A DNA stretch of 62,164 nt from an uncultured Clostridia bacterium (GCA_944372575.1 CALVZS010000030.1:1-62164); one strand, 5' to 3'; shown: positions 1-8,980, counted from the stretch's first letter. Numbers and translations: made by a program. The notes: generated from the letters alone by a model not told the origin.

Positions 1-2188
1 TCTGACGGGGGCGCCTTTCACCCTCTTCTCTGTCGCGGTCGCGCTCGTCGCGGTTGTCCCACGGGCGGGGCTGAAGCGCCTTGATGGAGAGCGTGATACG
101 GCGCGCCTCGGGGTCTACACCGAGGACTTTTGCATCGACTTCCTGTCCGATCGAAAGAACGGACGTGGGATCCTCCACCCACTCGTGCGTGATCTGGGAA
201 ACGTGGACGAGTCCGTCAACGCCCTTCTCTAGTTCCACAAATGCACCGAACTGAACGATGCGCACGACCTTTCCGTGTACAATATCGTCCTTCGCATAAC
301 GTTCCGCGACGGTGTCCCACGGGCGGGGCTGAAGCTGCTTATAGCCGATGGAGACCTTTTTCTTCTCACGGTCGACCTTGAGGACTTTAAACTGATAGCG
401 CTTGCCGATTTCAAGGACATCGGTCACCTCCTTGACACCCGTCCAGGAAAGGTCGGAGATATGTGCAAGACAATCAAATCCGTTGACGGAGACGAATGCG
501 CCGAAAGACGTCACGCGTTCAACCTTTCCTTCAACGATGTCGCCTTCATTGATGGAATCAAAGAAAGCGGCTTCGCGGGCTGCCTTTGCTTCTTCGCGTG
601 CCTTCTTCTCCTCTTCGAGGATGACGCGCTGGGAGGCGATGATCTCCTTTCTGCGCTCGCGGCGGATCTCGATCATTCTCAGACGGAGTTTCTTGCCCAC
701 CATCTTGTCAAGTTCTTTGACATAGCCGGAACGGATCTCGCGTGCGGGAACAAATACGGCATAGGTGCCAAGTTCCGACGTAAGTCCGCCCTTGTTGTAT
801 CCCGTGCAGACAACGGAGAACTCCTTGCCCTCTTCAATATCTTTCAGAAGAGCTTCCTCTTCCTTGACTTTGCGCACCTGTTTTTCGGAGAGCTTGACGG
901 CAGGCTTCGTTTCCACGACCATGACATCAATGTTTTCGCCGATCTTATCCGCATAGGCATCACGGCTGTAATTGTCGCAGTCAAGATCAGCTTTATCGAT
1001 CAGGATGTCGGCCTTTCCGGAACCGGAAACGTAGATCCACTCATCGGTCGCCGATACGACTTTTACGGTGAGGAGCTGACCGTTTTTATAGTGCGAACTC
1101 TTGTCCATTTCGGCAATGACTGCGTCCATGGCCGACTTTTCTTCAGCGGGAGCTGCTTGGTCAGACGCCGCCTCCTCCTTCTGCTCGGGAGCAGACTGTT
1201 CTGCCTGTTCGGAGACGGACTCCTGCGCATCTTGTGCAACAGGAGCATCCTGTGCCTCGACGGGAGCAGCTTCGGCGGGAGCCGCCGCTGCCGTTTCCTC
1301 TGCGACGGGCGTCGCTGCCGTCTCTTCGGAGACCTGGGTCTCCACCTGTACTTCCGCGTTGTTTTCTGCCATCTTTTTGAGAACCTCCGAGGTCTGCCAA
1401 TCGGGGGTGCTTGCCCCCGCTACAATGCCGACCCTCTTACAAAATTTTACATTTTCAAAATGAAAATCTTCCGCATTTTTCAGCCGGTAGACGCGGCTGC
1501 AGAACTGCGAAGCGATTTCCGCAAGCTTATTGGTGTTGCTGCTGTTCAGGCCTCCGATGACAAGAACCGCGTCCGATTCCCGCGCAAGACGCACAACATC
1601 CCTCTGCCTGCTTACAGTAGTATAACAAATTGTCTTAAAAATCTCAACTGTTTTTGGACACACTTTTTGAATATTTTCCGCAATTTCCGAAAATCTTTGC
1701 TCCGGAAAGGTCGTTTGCGAAAGAAGTGCTACGTTTTTTCCGCGCAGAACCGAGAAATCCTCTGCCTCTGAGGCAAATACATATGCCTCCCCTCTGCGCC
1801 ATCCCATGAGTCCGATAACTTCCGGATGTTCACGCTGGCCGGCAATCACAATCGTTTTTCCGGAAGCGGACATCTCAGCGACGATACGCTGTGCATTGCG
1901 GACAAAGGCGCAGGTACAGTCAATGACGGAGATCGACCGCTCGCGGCACAGGTGATAAATTTCCCTTCCGACACCGTGGGAACGGATCAGAAGGGTTGCC
2001 CCGTTCGGAACTTCCTCAACGCTTTCCACTGTCCGGATGCCCCGCGCACGGATACGGGCGGTCACGTCCTCATTGTGGATCAGCTCTCCGAGAACATAGG
2101 TATTCTCCGGCGGAACGGACATTGCGGTTTCGACCGCCCGTTTCACCCCGGTGCAAAACCCGCAGTGTGCGGCAACGGTGACGTTCAT
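1..2188 (-). CDS. ispH-rpsA: IspH-ribosomal protein S1 fusion (3' end beyond window)
   Basis: The N-terminal part (about residues 1-270) is 4-hydroxy-3-methylbut-2-enyl diphosphate reductase, the last MEP-pathway step, a [4Fe-4S] enzyme. It shows HCGFCTGVKRAV at the start, DCTC, TICYTT with SRQ, GGLNSSNTNKL and AGASTP. An Ala/Glu-rich linker follows (about 273-355), then at least four S1 RNA-binding repeats; two end in LQPRPWD. The fusion is known in Clostridia. 729 codons are visible and the frame is open at the left edge, so the C-terminus is missing. The ATG at 2188 overlaps the plsC stop by four bases (ATGA), so the two are probably translationally coupled. Confidence 0.95.
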   Translation of the reverse strand, partial: MNVTVAAHCGFCTGVKRAVETAMSVPPENTYVLGELIHNEDVTARIRARGIRTVESVEEVPNGATLLIRSHGVGREIYHLCRERSISVIDCTCAFVRNAQRIVAEMSASGKTIVIAGQREHPEVIGLMGWRRGEAYVFASEAEDFSVLRGKNVALLSQTTFPEQRFSEIAENIQKVCPKTVEIFKTICYTTVSRQRDVVRLARESDAVLVIGGLNSSNTNKLAEIASQFCSRVYRLKNAEDFHFENVKFCKRVGIVAGASTPDWQTSEVLKKMAENNAEVQVETQVSEETAATPVAEETAAAAPAEAAPVEAQDAPVAQDAQESVSEQAEQSAPEQKEEAASDQAAPAEEKSAMDAVIAEMDKSSHYKNGQLLTVKVVSATDEWIYVSGSGKADILIDKADLDCDNYSRDAYADKIGENIDVMVVETKPAVKLSEKQVRKVKEEEALLKDIEEGKEFSVVCTGYNKGGLTSELGTYAVFVPAREIRSGYVKELDKMVGKKLRLRMIEIRRERRKEIIASQRVILEEEKKAREEAKAAREAAFFDSINEGDIVEGKVERVTSFGAFVSVNGFDCLAHISDLSWTGVKEVTDVLEIGKRYQFKVLKVDREKKKVSIGYKQLQPRPWDTVAERYAKDDIVHGKVVRIVQFGAFVELEKGVDGLVHVSQITHEWVEDPTSVLSIGQEVDAKVLGVDPEARRITLSIKALQPRPWDNRDERDRDREEGERRPRQ

Positions 2189-2985
2189 GGGTTCGTCTTT
2201 TTTCCTCTTTTCTTTGCTGCGCGCGATTTCCGAAAGTTCTCCCGCAAGCTGTAGAGCACATCGGCGAGCTGCTGATCCGCCTGTGCATAATCCTCGGCCG
2301 TCAGTTTTCTGCCGTAATACTCCGTCAGTTCCAACGGCTCCCCGATGACGACGTGTGTCATACGGAAGGCGTGCGGCCGATTGCAGATCACAATAGGAAT
2401 AATGGGAGTCTTCGTCTTGATCGCAAGCATTGCTGCCCCGCCGTGAAAGGGCAGGAATGTTTCATCAGAGACTTTATTGCGTGTTCCCTCCGGAAACAGG
2501 GAGATTTTCTCTCCGTTTTTAAGCACTTTCATGGCATCCATGATCGTACGCACGTCGGAGCCGTCTCGCATGGCGCCGATGACGCCGAGCCGCCGCGCCC
2601 ATGAACCGACGACGGGCGCGTGGAGCACGGAATCTTTTGCTAGGAAATGGATTCCCTCCCACGTCGTGTGTGCTGGATAGAACACATCCCAAAGACAATA
2701 GTGATTGCTCACATAAATAAAAGCGCCGGGCCCGACTTTTTTCTTGCCGTGCAGACGGAAAGGAAATAGTATCCAATGAATGGGATAAAATAGCATGCGC
2801 AGAAAGTTCATAAGGCGCATTACATGCCGCCCCTTTTTGTCTGCGGGGAACAGCAGTCTGCGCTGTTTTTGTTCCCGCTGCGCACGGCGCTTCTTTCTGC
2901 GTTCTGCTCGTTCGATTTTCCGCCTTTCTTTTTCTTCGTCCCGGCTCTCCTGCGCCGAAAGCTCTGTCGTATCGCCGTTTGCCAT
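2185..2985 (-). CDS. plsC: 1-acyl-sn-glycerol-3-phosphate acyltransferase (PlsC family)
   Basis: Membrane-associated acyltransferase that makes phosphatidic acid from lysophosphatidic acid. It carries NHYCLWD (the NHx4D catalytic motif) and LFPEGTRNK (glycerol phosphate binding). The first 50 or so residues are an extra strongly basic, probably helical extension rich in E, R and K; it may bind nucleic acid or membrane, but this is inference. 266 aa is about the family length plus this extension. The ATG overlaps the cmk stop by one base (TAATG) and the stop overlaps the ispH start. The order cmk-plsC-ispH/S1 is common in Clostridia. Confidence 0.9.
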   Translation of the reverse strand: MANGDTTELSAQESRDEEKERRKIERAERRKKRRAQREQKQRRLLFPADKKGRHVMRLMNFLRMLFYPIHWILFPFRLHGKKKVGPGAFIYVSNHYCLWDVFYPAHTTWEGIHFLAKDSVLHAPVVGSWARRLGVIGAMRDGSDVRTIMDAMKVLKNGEKISLFPEGTRNKVSDETFLPFHGGAAMLAIKTKTPIIPIVICNRPHAFRMTHVVIGEPLELTEYYGRKLTAEDYAQADQQLADVLYSLRENFRKSRAAKKRGKKTNP

Positions 2986-3992
2986 TAAATCTTCTCCTGC
3001 ATTTTGCGCTTGATCGTTTTGAGCACTTCCTCGATCGTCATATCGGATGTATCGATCAGCACGGCGTCCTCTGCTTTTTTGAGCGGCGCAAGCTGGCGTG
3101 TTGCATCCTGCTCATCCCGTGCAACGATCTCTTTTTTCAATGTTTCAAAATCGACTTTCTCTCCCCGCGCCACCATCTCATCATAGCGCCGCTTTGCGCG
3201 CACTTCCGGTGCTGCCGTCAGGAAGAATTTGAAATCTGCATCCGGCAGGACAAATGTACCGATATCCCTTCCGTCAAGGACGCAGGACATCTTTCCCGCG
3301 ATCTCACGCTGCTTTTCCACCATCTTCATACGGACACTCGGATGGCGGGATACCGTGGAAGCCGCCATGGAGATTTCCGGCGAACGCAGAAGAGCAGTGA
3401 CATCCTCTTTGTCAAGCATTGTATGCTGAACGCCGTCCTGATAGAGTACGGTAAGTGCAATGCCGCGCATCAGATCGCAGACTTGTGCTTCATCCGCGAC
3501 ATCGATCCCCGCACGCAGTGCCGCGAGCGCACAGGCGCGGTACATGGCACCCGTATCGAGATAGAGAATGTGACAGTCATTTGCAAGCAGTTTTGCGGCT
3601 GTTGATTTCCCGCTGCCGGCAGGCCCATCGATCGCAATATTGTATTTTTGTGCAATATCCTTGCGCAGGATACGCGCACCGCGCAGATAGACGTGATGGG
3701 GTTCAATGTTTTTTTCAATGAACAGCATCACGCGAATACAGAGTGCAAGCCCGCCCTCGATCTCCGGCTCCTGTGCAGAGAAGAGGGAACAACTTGCAAA
3801 TCCCGCTTCACGCGCTGCTTTGGCGGGGTAAAAAGAATGGATATCCGATGTGCTGGAAAAGACGATGCTGAGCACCTCCTCCCGTTTCAATGCATTTCTG
3901 CTCTCGATCTGTTCCAATAGTTCTGAAACCGCAGATCGAATCTCCTCCGGGCTGTCCTTGGAAATGGTCGTTGCCCCGCGAATGACTGTCAT
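2985..3992 (-). CDS. cmk: AroH-type chorismate mutase fused to cytidylate kinase
   Basis: Residues 1 to about 113 look like an AroH-class chorismate mutase: IRGATT at the start, FYPAKAAREAG, QEPEIEGGLALCIRV and HHVYLRGA. The residues matching Bacillus AroH Arg7, Glu78, Arg90, Tyr108 and Arg116 are R5, E75, R87, Y102 and R110; the position of AroH Cys75 is not Cys. From about residue 116 it is (d)CMP kinase with P-loop GPAGSGKS (123-130), DTGAMYRA and DGRDIGT. No Met lies at the junction, so one polypeptide is expected. The start at 3992 is chosen over an upstream in-frame ATG because AAGGAG lies just before it. The first domain links aromatic amino-acid synthesis to a nucleotide kinase. Confidence 0.88.
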   Translation of the reverse strand: MTVIRGATTISKDSPEEIRSAVSELLEQIESRNALKREEVLSIVFSSTSDIHSFYPAKAAREAGFASCSLFSAQEPEIEGGLALCIRVMLFIEKNIEPHHVYLRGARILRKDIAQKYNIAIDGPAGSGKSTAAKLLANDCHILYLDTGAMYRACALAALRAGIDVADEAQVCDLMRGIALTVLYQDGVQHTMLDKEDVTALLRSPEISMAASTVSRHPSVRMKMVEKQREIAGKMSCVLDGRDIGTFVLPDADFKFFLTAAPEVRAKRRYDEMVARGEKVDFETLKKEIVARDEQDATRQLAPLKKAEDAVLIDTSDMTIEEVLKTIKRKMQEKI

Positions 3993-4013
3993 ATGTGGTT
4001 CTCCTTGTCTTCT

Positions 4014-4043
4014 ATCATAATTGAAATCGCACGCAAATGTCAA
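4014..4043 (-). promoter_or_regulatory. Predicted sigma-A promoter for the cmk-plsC-ispH operon
   Basis: Read on the minus strand: TTGACA (4043-4038), an 18-base spacer, then TATGAT (4019-4014), about 20 bases before the cmk start. Confidence 0.65.
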
Positions 4044-4099
4044 ACAGATCAAAGAAATCATAAAAAAATGTCTGACATATTACTATGTAAAAATAAGAT

Positions 4100-5317
4100 T
4101 TATGCATTTAATCCAGCAAGATATCCTGTACTAAACGCAATCTGAAGATTGAACCCGCCGGTAAACGCATCACAGTCAAGCACTTCCCCGCAAAAGAGCA
4201 GTCCCTTAATAAGTTTGCTGCGCATCGTTGACGGATCTATTTCTTGTAGGTTTACCCCACCGGATGTCACGACTGCTTCATCAAAACCGCGCAATGTTCT
4301 TGGTGTGAACGAAAGAGATTTGAGTACATTGATAAGTGATCGCCGTTCCTCCCGTGTGACGGAATTGGCTTGTTTTTCCGGAGTGATATGCGCTGCGCGA
4401 AGAATGATTGGAACAACGCCGGCCGGCAGCAATCCGCGCATGACATTCTTCATTGTTTCGTTTTTTCGCTCAGAGAAGTCGCGCAGCAGACGTTCATCGA
4501 GCATTTTTTCGCTCAAGGCCGGTTTAAGATCAAGTGATATCATAACTTCCGACAGCGGAAGACGGTTGATCAGCGCCGAAAGCGAGAGTACGAGCGGGCC
4601 GCTGATCCCGTAGTGCGTAAAGAGCAGTTCACCCATTTGGGAGAATAGCTTTTTTCCATCCCGCCTTGCAGAAAGAACGACGTTCTTTAATGTTATGCCC
4701 TGCGCAGCAGAAATGTCTTCCCCTATTTCAATCCCGACAAGAGAGGGCGTGCACGGACTGCAGCTGTGCCCGAGGTGTTTGGCAAATGTATAACCATCCC
4801 CCGTCGAACCCGTTGAAGGATAGGAACATCCCCCTGTTGCCACAATGACAGATGTACACGGATAATTTGTCCTTGTTGTATGCACCGCACAGACCGATCC
4901 GTCTTTTTCTTCGATGTCAGTGACCGATTCATTGAAATGTATTTGAACGCCGTTCTCCAAACAGGCACGTTCCAACGTCTTTGTCACGTCGCTGGCATGA
5001 TCGGAGACAGGAAAAACACGGTTTCCCCGTTCCACCTTGAGAGAGAGTCCATGGGACTCAAAGAATTCCATGGTACGTGCAGGCGGAAAGGCATAGGCAG
5101 CACGCGTTAAGAATTTTCCGCCATGCACAACATTGGCAAGAAACTCTTCCGCAGAACAATCATTGGTCAGATTGCAGCGCCCTTTTCCTGTAATATAGAT
5201 TTTTTTTCCAAGCTTCTCGTTTTTTTCCAGGAGAAGCACGCGTTTTCCGGCAGCTGCGGCAGCATATGCCGCCATTAGGCCGGAGGCTCCTCCCCCGATG
5301 ATGATTACTTTTTGCAT
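4100..5317 (-). CDS. HI0933/YhiN-family FAD-dependent oxidoreductase
   Basis: Flavoprotein of the HI0933 (BaiN-like, 'aminoacetone oxidase') family. The N-terminal dinucleotide fold has GGGASGLMAA, followed by the family signature KLGKKIYITGKGRCNLTN and the C-terminal GGVNLQEIDPSTM and FTGGFNLQIAFSTG. At 405 aa it is full length. The substrate is not certain for most members; some related enzymes act on bile-acid intermediates, which cannot be judged here. The gene starts inside the end of the VTT membrane gene (13-base overlap) and precedes cmk, an arrangement common in Clostridia. Confidence 0.88.
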   Translation of the reverse strand: MQKVIIIGGGASGLMAAYAAAAAGKRVLLLEKNEKLGKKIYITGKGRCNLTNDCSAEEFLANVVHGGKFLTRAAYAFPPARTMEFFESHGLSLKVERGNRVFPVSDHASDVTKTLERACLENGVQIHFNESVTDIEEKDGSVCAVHTTRTNYPCTSVIVATGGCSYPSTGSTGDGYTFAKHLGHSCSPCTPSLVGIEIGEDISAAQGITLKNVVLSARRDGKKLFSQMGELLFTHYGISGPLVLSLSALINRLPLSEVMISLDLKPALSEKMLDERLLRDFSERKNETMKNVMRGLLPAGVVPIILRAAHITPEKQANSVTREERRSLINVLKSLSFTPRTLRGFDEAVVTSGGVNLQEIDPSTMRSKLIKGLLFCGEVLDCDAFTGGFNLQIAFSTGYLAGLNA

Positions 5318-6351
5318 GTCTGATCGTTTTCTTTGGTTTCTTGTTTTTCTGATTTTGTTTTTTTGATGCCCTTGGAGACGAGTGCTCCGTCTGCATCAAC
5401 GATCTCTACCTGAAATTCATCCCGTTTCACCGGATGCTCAATCCGCGTTTCCCGATGGAAAATACGACTGAACCAACTTAAAATTGCATCGGATTTCTTA
5501 TACAAAAGGATAAAAAGCAAAATGACGAGAACGGCAAATGTGATCCATATGAGGATCCCCCACCATGTCGTGAAAGGAATGAGGGAAACTGCATAGCTTG
5601 TCGTAAAGATCGCAAGAATGCGTGACACGAGGATGACGCCAAGAAACAGCCGGATCGGCATTGAAGAGAGCCCTGCAACAAAACAAAGTACATCGTCCGG
5701 AAACACGGGCAGAAGAAACATTGCCGAAAGAAAAAGCTTATCTTTTCCGCGGATCTTATTCAGCCATTTGTCCAGCGTTTCCCGTCCGACGATCCACGCC
5801 ACAACGCGGTATCCCGCATATCGTCCGATCAGAAAAGCACACAACGATCCGAGCATGATTCCGATCAGGCTGTAGACGCTTCCGAGCAGCGGCCCGAATA
5901 GAGCGCTTCCTGCAACAACGGTGACTGTACTTGGAATAGGAAGCAAGACGACCTGGGAAAATTGGAGAAGAATAAAGAGAATAGACATCCAGCTTCCGGA
6001 GCGTTCCAAATAATCCTGCAGCTGATCTTCGTCGCGCAATACTTCAATAAATCCCGTTTCCAGCAGTGCGTAGGCGACGGCTGCCGCGAAAATCAGGAGG
6101 ATATAGGCAATAATACAGAAACGATAGACGATCTGTTTCTGTAGAAAATATGTGATCAGATCGACGGAAAGCAATACTGCATTGACGACCGTTCCGCCCG
6201 TCAGAACGAGCAGATAGAGAATATCGCTCCAGGATGAGCGAAATGTTGCAGCTGCAAGCACAAACATCGTCTGAAAGACTGCTGCTGTGGCGATCAGACA
6301 AAGTATGTGGATAACGGCACGCCGTTTTGTTAATTCATGTTCTTTCTTCAT
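5305..6351 (-). CDS. TVP38/TMEM64 (VTT-domain) membrane protein
   Basis: Integral membrane protein of the DedA/VTT superfamily, proposed lipid scramblases or transporters. There are about three hydrophobic segments in the first 120 residues, then a VTT core with LLPIPSTVTVVAGSALFG, GSLCAFLIGRYAGYR and LLPVFPDDVLCFVAG, two further helices, and a charged, Lys-rich cytoplasmic tail of about 50 residues. The extra N-terminal helices make it longer (348 aa) than a minimal VTT protein. Its end overlaps the HI0933 gene by 13 bases. The transported substrate cannot be read from sequence. Confidence 0.85.
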   Translation of the reverse strand: MKKEHELTKRRAVIHILCLIATAAVFQTMFVLAAATFRSSWSDILYLLVLTGGTVVNAVLLSVDLITYFLQKQIVYRFCIIAYILLIFAAAVAYALLETGFIEVLRDEDQLQDYLERSGSWMSILFILLQFSQVVLLPIPSTVTVVAGSALFGPLLGSVYSLIGIMLGSLCAFLIGRYAGYRVVAWIVGRETLDKWLNKIRGKDKLFLSAMFLLPVFPDDVLCFVAGLSSMPIRLFLGVILVSRILAIFTTSYAVSLIPFTTWWGILIWITFAVLVILLFILLYKKSDAILSWFSRIFHRETRIEHPVKRDEFQVEIVDADGALVSKGIKKTKSEKQETKENDQTCKK

Positions 6352-6403
6352 ACAAATCGTTCTCCGGTCGGCTTCTCTATATTATATCCTCCCGAAGGTA
6401 AGT

Positions 6404-6844
6404 TTAGTCACCTGACGGGATCGCCGACCGGGCAAGTTCATCGCACCGGTTATTGAATGCATTGTCCGAATGTCCCTTGACTTTATGGAATGTGACATTG
6501 TGTTTTCGCGTCAATGTCAGCAATTCCTTCCAGAGATCTGCATTCAGTACGGGTTTTTTGTCCGCTTTTTTCCATCCGGCTCGCTCCCAGGCAAGTACCC
6601 ATCCCTGTAAAAATGCATTTACCGTATAGGCAGAATCGCTGTAAATATCCACATGACATGGGATCTTCAACGCGCGCAATCCCTCTATCACAGCCATAAG
6701 TTCCATGCGATTGTTGGTCGTATCAACCTCTCCGCCGGAAAGTTCGAGCCGATGCTCTCCATACATGAGGATCGCACCCCATCCGCCCGGGCCGGGATTT
6801 CCAGAGCAGGCGCCGTCCGTATACAGAATAACCTGTTTTTTCAT
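6404..6844 (-). CDS. rnhA: Ribonuclease HI
   Basis: Cuts the RNA strand of RNA-DNA hybrids (R-loops, primers). The catalytic set is complete: D10 (YTDGACSGNPGPGG), E48 (NNRMEL), D70 (IYSDSAY) and D135 (NRCDELA), with the active-site His in KVKGHSDN (H125). At 146 aa it matches bacterial RNase HI. Its ATG overlaps the proC stop (ATGA at 6841-6844), so it is translated from the proC message. Confidence 0.95.
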   Translation of the reverse strand: MKKQVILYTDGACSGNPGPGGWGAILMYGEHRLELSGGEVDTTNNRMELMAVIEGLRALKIPCHVDIYSDSAYTVNAFLQGWVLAWERAGWKKADKKPVLNADLWKELLTLTRKHNVTFHKVKGHSDNAFNNRCDELARSAIPSGD

Positions 6845-7638
6845 TCGGAGAGTTCCTCTGCCCGTTTTGCCGCTGCCGCAACGGCACGGGCGATGCTCTG
6901 TTCGAAGTTATCCTTCTGAAAGCTCTGTAACGCCGCAATCGTTGTTCCGCCCTTGGAGGAAACGGCTGCGATCAGCTCATCCAGCGTTTTTCCGGAAGTC
7001 TTTGTCATTGCAAGGCCGCCCTCCATTGTCTGAAATGCAAGCGTTTCTGCCTGATCATGCCGCAGTCCTTGCTCCTGCGCCGCCGCAATGAAAGCCCGAA
7101 GAAACAGGTAAATATAGGCGGGGCCGCTTCCGGAGACGGCGGTCACAGCATTGAGCTGATCCTCTTCCGTTTCGATGACTTCTCCGACGGAAAGGAACAG
7201 ACCGAGAACAAAATTGCGCGCATCGTCCGGCAATTCGGAAGCATCAATGGCCGACATACCCGCACCGATACTGCACGGCAGATTTGGCATGACGCGTGCG
7301 ATCTTTCCGGCTCCCGTCGCTGCCCGGATCCCGGCTTTCGTCTTTCCGGCCATAATACTGATCACAATGGGAAATTGCTGACCCTGAAGCGCCCTGGCGA
7401 CTTCCGGAAATGTCTGCGGTTTGATGCTGAACAGCAGATATGAGGAACGTCGCACCGCATCAGCGTTGTCTGCAGACACGTCAATGCCGCACTTTTCAAA
7501 GTATGTCCGGCTCTCCGCCGACGGGTCGCAGACGAGGATCTCCTCTGCTGACAGGATTCCCTTTGTCATTGCCCCGGACAGGATCGCACGCGCCATAAAT
7601 CCGCCGCCGATCACGCCCAATGTATATTTTTTTTTCAT
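6841..7638 (-). CDS. proC: Pyrroline-5-carboxylate reductase
   Basis: Last step of proline synthesis: NAD(P)H reduction of 1-pyrroline-5-carboxylate. The N-terminal Rossmann motif is GVIGGGFMARAIL; the C-terminal domain has SGSGPAYIYLFLRAF, KTSGKTLDELIAAV and SSKGGTT. 265 aa is the family length. A clear AAGGAG precedes the ATG. It is followed by rnhA with a 4-base overlap; the divergent neighbour is tRNA-Trp. Confidence 0.95.
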   Translation of the reverse strand: MKKKYTLGVIGGGFMARAILSGAMTKGILSAEEILVCDPSAESRTYFEKCGIDVSADNADAVRRSSYLLFSIKPQTFPEVARALQGQQFPIVISIMAGKTKAGIRAATGAGKIARVMPNLPCSIGAGMSAIDASELPDDARNFVLGLFLSVGEVIETEEDQLNAVTAVSGSGPAYIYLFLRAFIAAAQEQGLRHDQAETLAFQTMEGGLAMTKTSGKTLDELIAAVSSKGGTTIAALQSFQKDNFEQSIARAVAAAAKRAEELSE

Positions 7639-7677
7639 ATAAAAAGCTCCTTTTTTGGGGATATGGTGAAAAAATTC

Positions 7678-7706
7678 TTGACGAACGCAATGGAATGCGA
7701 TATAAT
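7678..7706 (+). promoter_or_regulatory. Promoter of tRNA-Trp
   Basis: TTGACG (7678-7683), 17-base spacer, TATAAT (7701-7706); the mature tRNA begins 14 bases downstream. Confidence 0.85.
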
Positions 7707-7719
7707 ATCAGCTGTTCAC

Positions 7720-7794
7720 AGGGGAGTGGCTCAACGGTAGAGTAGCGGTCTCCAAAACCGTAGGTTGCGTGTTCGAATCGCGTCTCCCCTGCCA
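7720..7794 (+). tRNA. tRNA-Trp (CCA)
   Basis: Acceptor stem AGGGGAG (7720-7726) pairs with CTCCCCT (7784-7790), followed by discriminator G and an encoded CCA (7792-7794). The anticodon loop is CTCCAAA, anticodon CCA; the T loop is TTCGAAT. It has its own promoter and terminator. It borders an AT-rich island carrying a recombinase remnant, so its 3' end is a possible old integration site. Confidence 0.95.
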
Positions 7795-7797
7795 AAA

Positions 7798-7836
7798 GGC
7801 TTTAAATCGCATATATTGTGATTTAAAGCCTTTTTT
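7798..7836 (+). terminator. Intrinsic terminator of tRNA-Trp
   Basis: GGCTTTAAATC (7798-7808) pairs with GATTTAAAGCC (7820-7830) and is followed by six T. It begins four bases after the tRNA. Confidence 0.9.
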
Positions 7837-7970
7837 AGTTCTTCAAATTACAGCTGCCCTTTGCGGTAACTGTCAGTATTATTTTATAACAATCATGATA
7901 GAATGTCAAATGTTCGACACTGCCCGATTGTTTTCTTGTAGGTGTTGCTGCGTTTCGGACGCCGCGCGGG

Positions 7971-8081
7971 ATGAAATTGGTCGGGCATTCTTCGGGGGTC
8001 CTTGCGGATACTTATACCGACCTCTCTGACGAGTACCTCACGCGGGAGGCGCGGAAGCTGGACTACCTACCGCCCGGATGA
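7971..8081 (+). pseudogene. 3' remnant of a tyrosine recombinase (integrase)
   Basis: This short frame encodes about 36 residues that read like the very end of a phage or ICE integrase: KLVGHSS, ADTYTDLSDEYL and TREARKLDYLP, then a stop. Tyr15 sits where the catalytic tyrosine of the family lies. Nothing upstream in any frame resembles the rest of the catalytic domain, so it is a decayed fragment. It lies just after tRNA-Trp, a usual target of such elements. The other parts of 7840-8230 hold no gene I can support. Confidence 0.65.
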
Positions 8082-8101
8082 ATAATCATTTGCTCCCAAT
8101 T

Positions 8102-8125
8102 TTGTCCCCAAAATTGTCCCCAAAA
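8102..8125 (+). repeat. Tandem 12-bp direct repeat after the integrase remnant
   Basis: TTGTCCCCAAAA occurs twice, back to back (8102-8113 and 8114-8125), about 20 bases after the remnant stop. It could be recombinase arm sites or an attachment site remnant; this is inference from position. Confidence 0.6.
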
Positions 8126-8169
8126 TGACAAGTATAATAGTAATTTACGCGCCAAAAAATGCAAAAAAA

Positions 8170-8210
8170 GGGCTGAAAACAAGCATTTTTGCCTGTTTTC
8201 AGCCCTTTTT
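8170..8210. terminator. Bidirectional intrinsic terminator
   Basis: GGGCTGAAAACA (8170-8181) pairs with TGTTTTCAGCCC (8194-8205); T runs lie on both sides. It ends the minus-strand gene at 8231 and any reading from the integrase side. Confidence 0.85.
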
Positions 8211-8230
8211 GGGTTTAGTGGATAAAAATG

Positions 8231-8980
8231 CTACTTACTTTGTTCGTTGAAATATGTATTCTGTAAACTTGTAAATTCATTAATTGCAAAGATCTCGCTA
8301 AATAAGATTTCTACTTGATTATAAAATTCTTTATAGTCAAAATACTTTACCCCCGAGCATAAATTATAGTCACATAGTAAAATGTCACAATAACTTGCAA
8401 TATTCATTAAATGTTTTATGTCTTCATTATTAAAGTAGTCACTTTGCTCCCAAAATGAAAGATACGGAGCAAGTTCATCAATATACTGTCTTAAAACTTT
8501 TCCTCTTGAAACAAAAATTACATTTATCAAGTTAAAAATACGATTTAAACATTTTTCTTTGTCTTGGCTATCCTTATTTTCTTCTATTTCGTCGAACAAT
8601 TCTTTAGCCGCTATCATCCATTGTTGTAAAGTTTTTTCTTGTGGTTGACCTTGAGAATCCTCATTCCAAAACTTGAAAGAACGATAAATTAAATTACAAA
8701 ACCTTTCACAAAAAAAGTTTAAATATTGATTTAAATTATACAATTTATTCTGACGAAAAGCACTTTTCCTTTTTTCAAAACGCCTATAATTCGAGTATTC
8801 AATAGTAAATGCTAGCAATGCACTTGCAAAAACAGATGTTCCTATAGAAAGAAAAAAGTTTTTTAATTCATCACTCTTTTCACATTCAACAAAATACAAG
8901 ACAAGACAAATTAAAGACATCAAAATAGCAATCATATAAATTATACAATTTAGGATATTTTCTTTAAAAAAACGCTTCAT
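8231..8980 (-). CDS. Unknown two-helix membrane protein of the AT-rich island
   Basis: I do not recognise a family. Residues about 10-32 and 43-62 are hydrophobic and likely membrane helices; the rest (about 185 aa) is charged, helical and probably cytoplasmic, with many Phe, Tyr, Asn and Lys. The ATG at 8980 has a good AAGGAG before it. Base composition is far more AT-rich than the flanking chromosome, a sign of horizontal transfer. It lies 160 bases downstream of the AbiEi-like gene on the same strand, where a partner toxin might be expected, but it has no nucleotidyltransferase motif of AbiEii. Confidence 0.7.
   Translation of the reverse strand: MKRFFKENILNCIIYMIAILMSLICLVLYFVECEKSDELKNFFLSIGTSVFASALLAFTIEYSNYRRFEKRKSAFRQNKLYNLNQYLNFFCERFCNLIYRSFKFWNEDSQGQPQEKTLQQWMIAAKELFDEIEENKDSQDKEKCLNRIFNLINVIFVSRGKVLRQYIDELAPYLSFWEQSDYFNNEDIKHLMNIASYCDILLCDYNLCSGVKYFDYKEFYNQVEILFSEIFAINEFTSLQNTYFNEQSK

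Noticed and set aside
275..1771. 498-codon open frame on the plus strand
   Set aside because: It is the shadow of the ispH-S1 fusion; its protein is low-complexity and matches nothing, while the minus strand gives clear S1 repeats.
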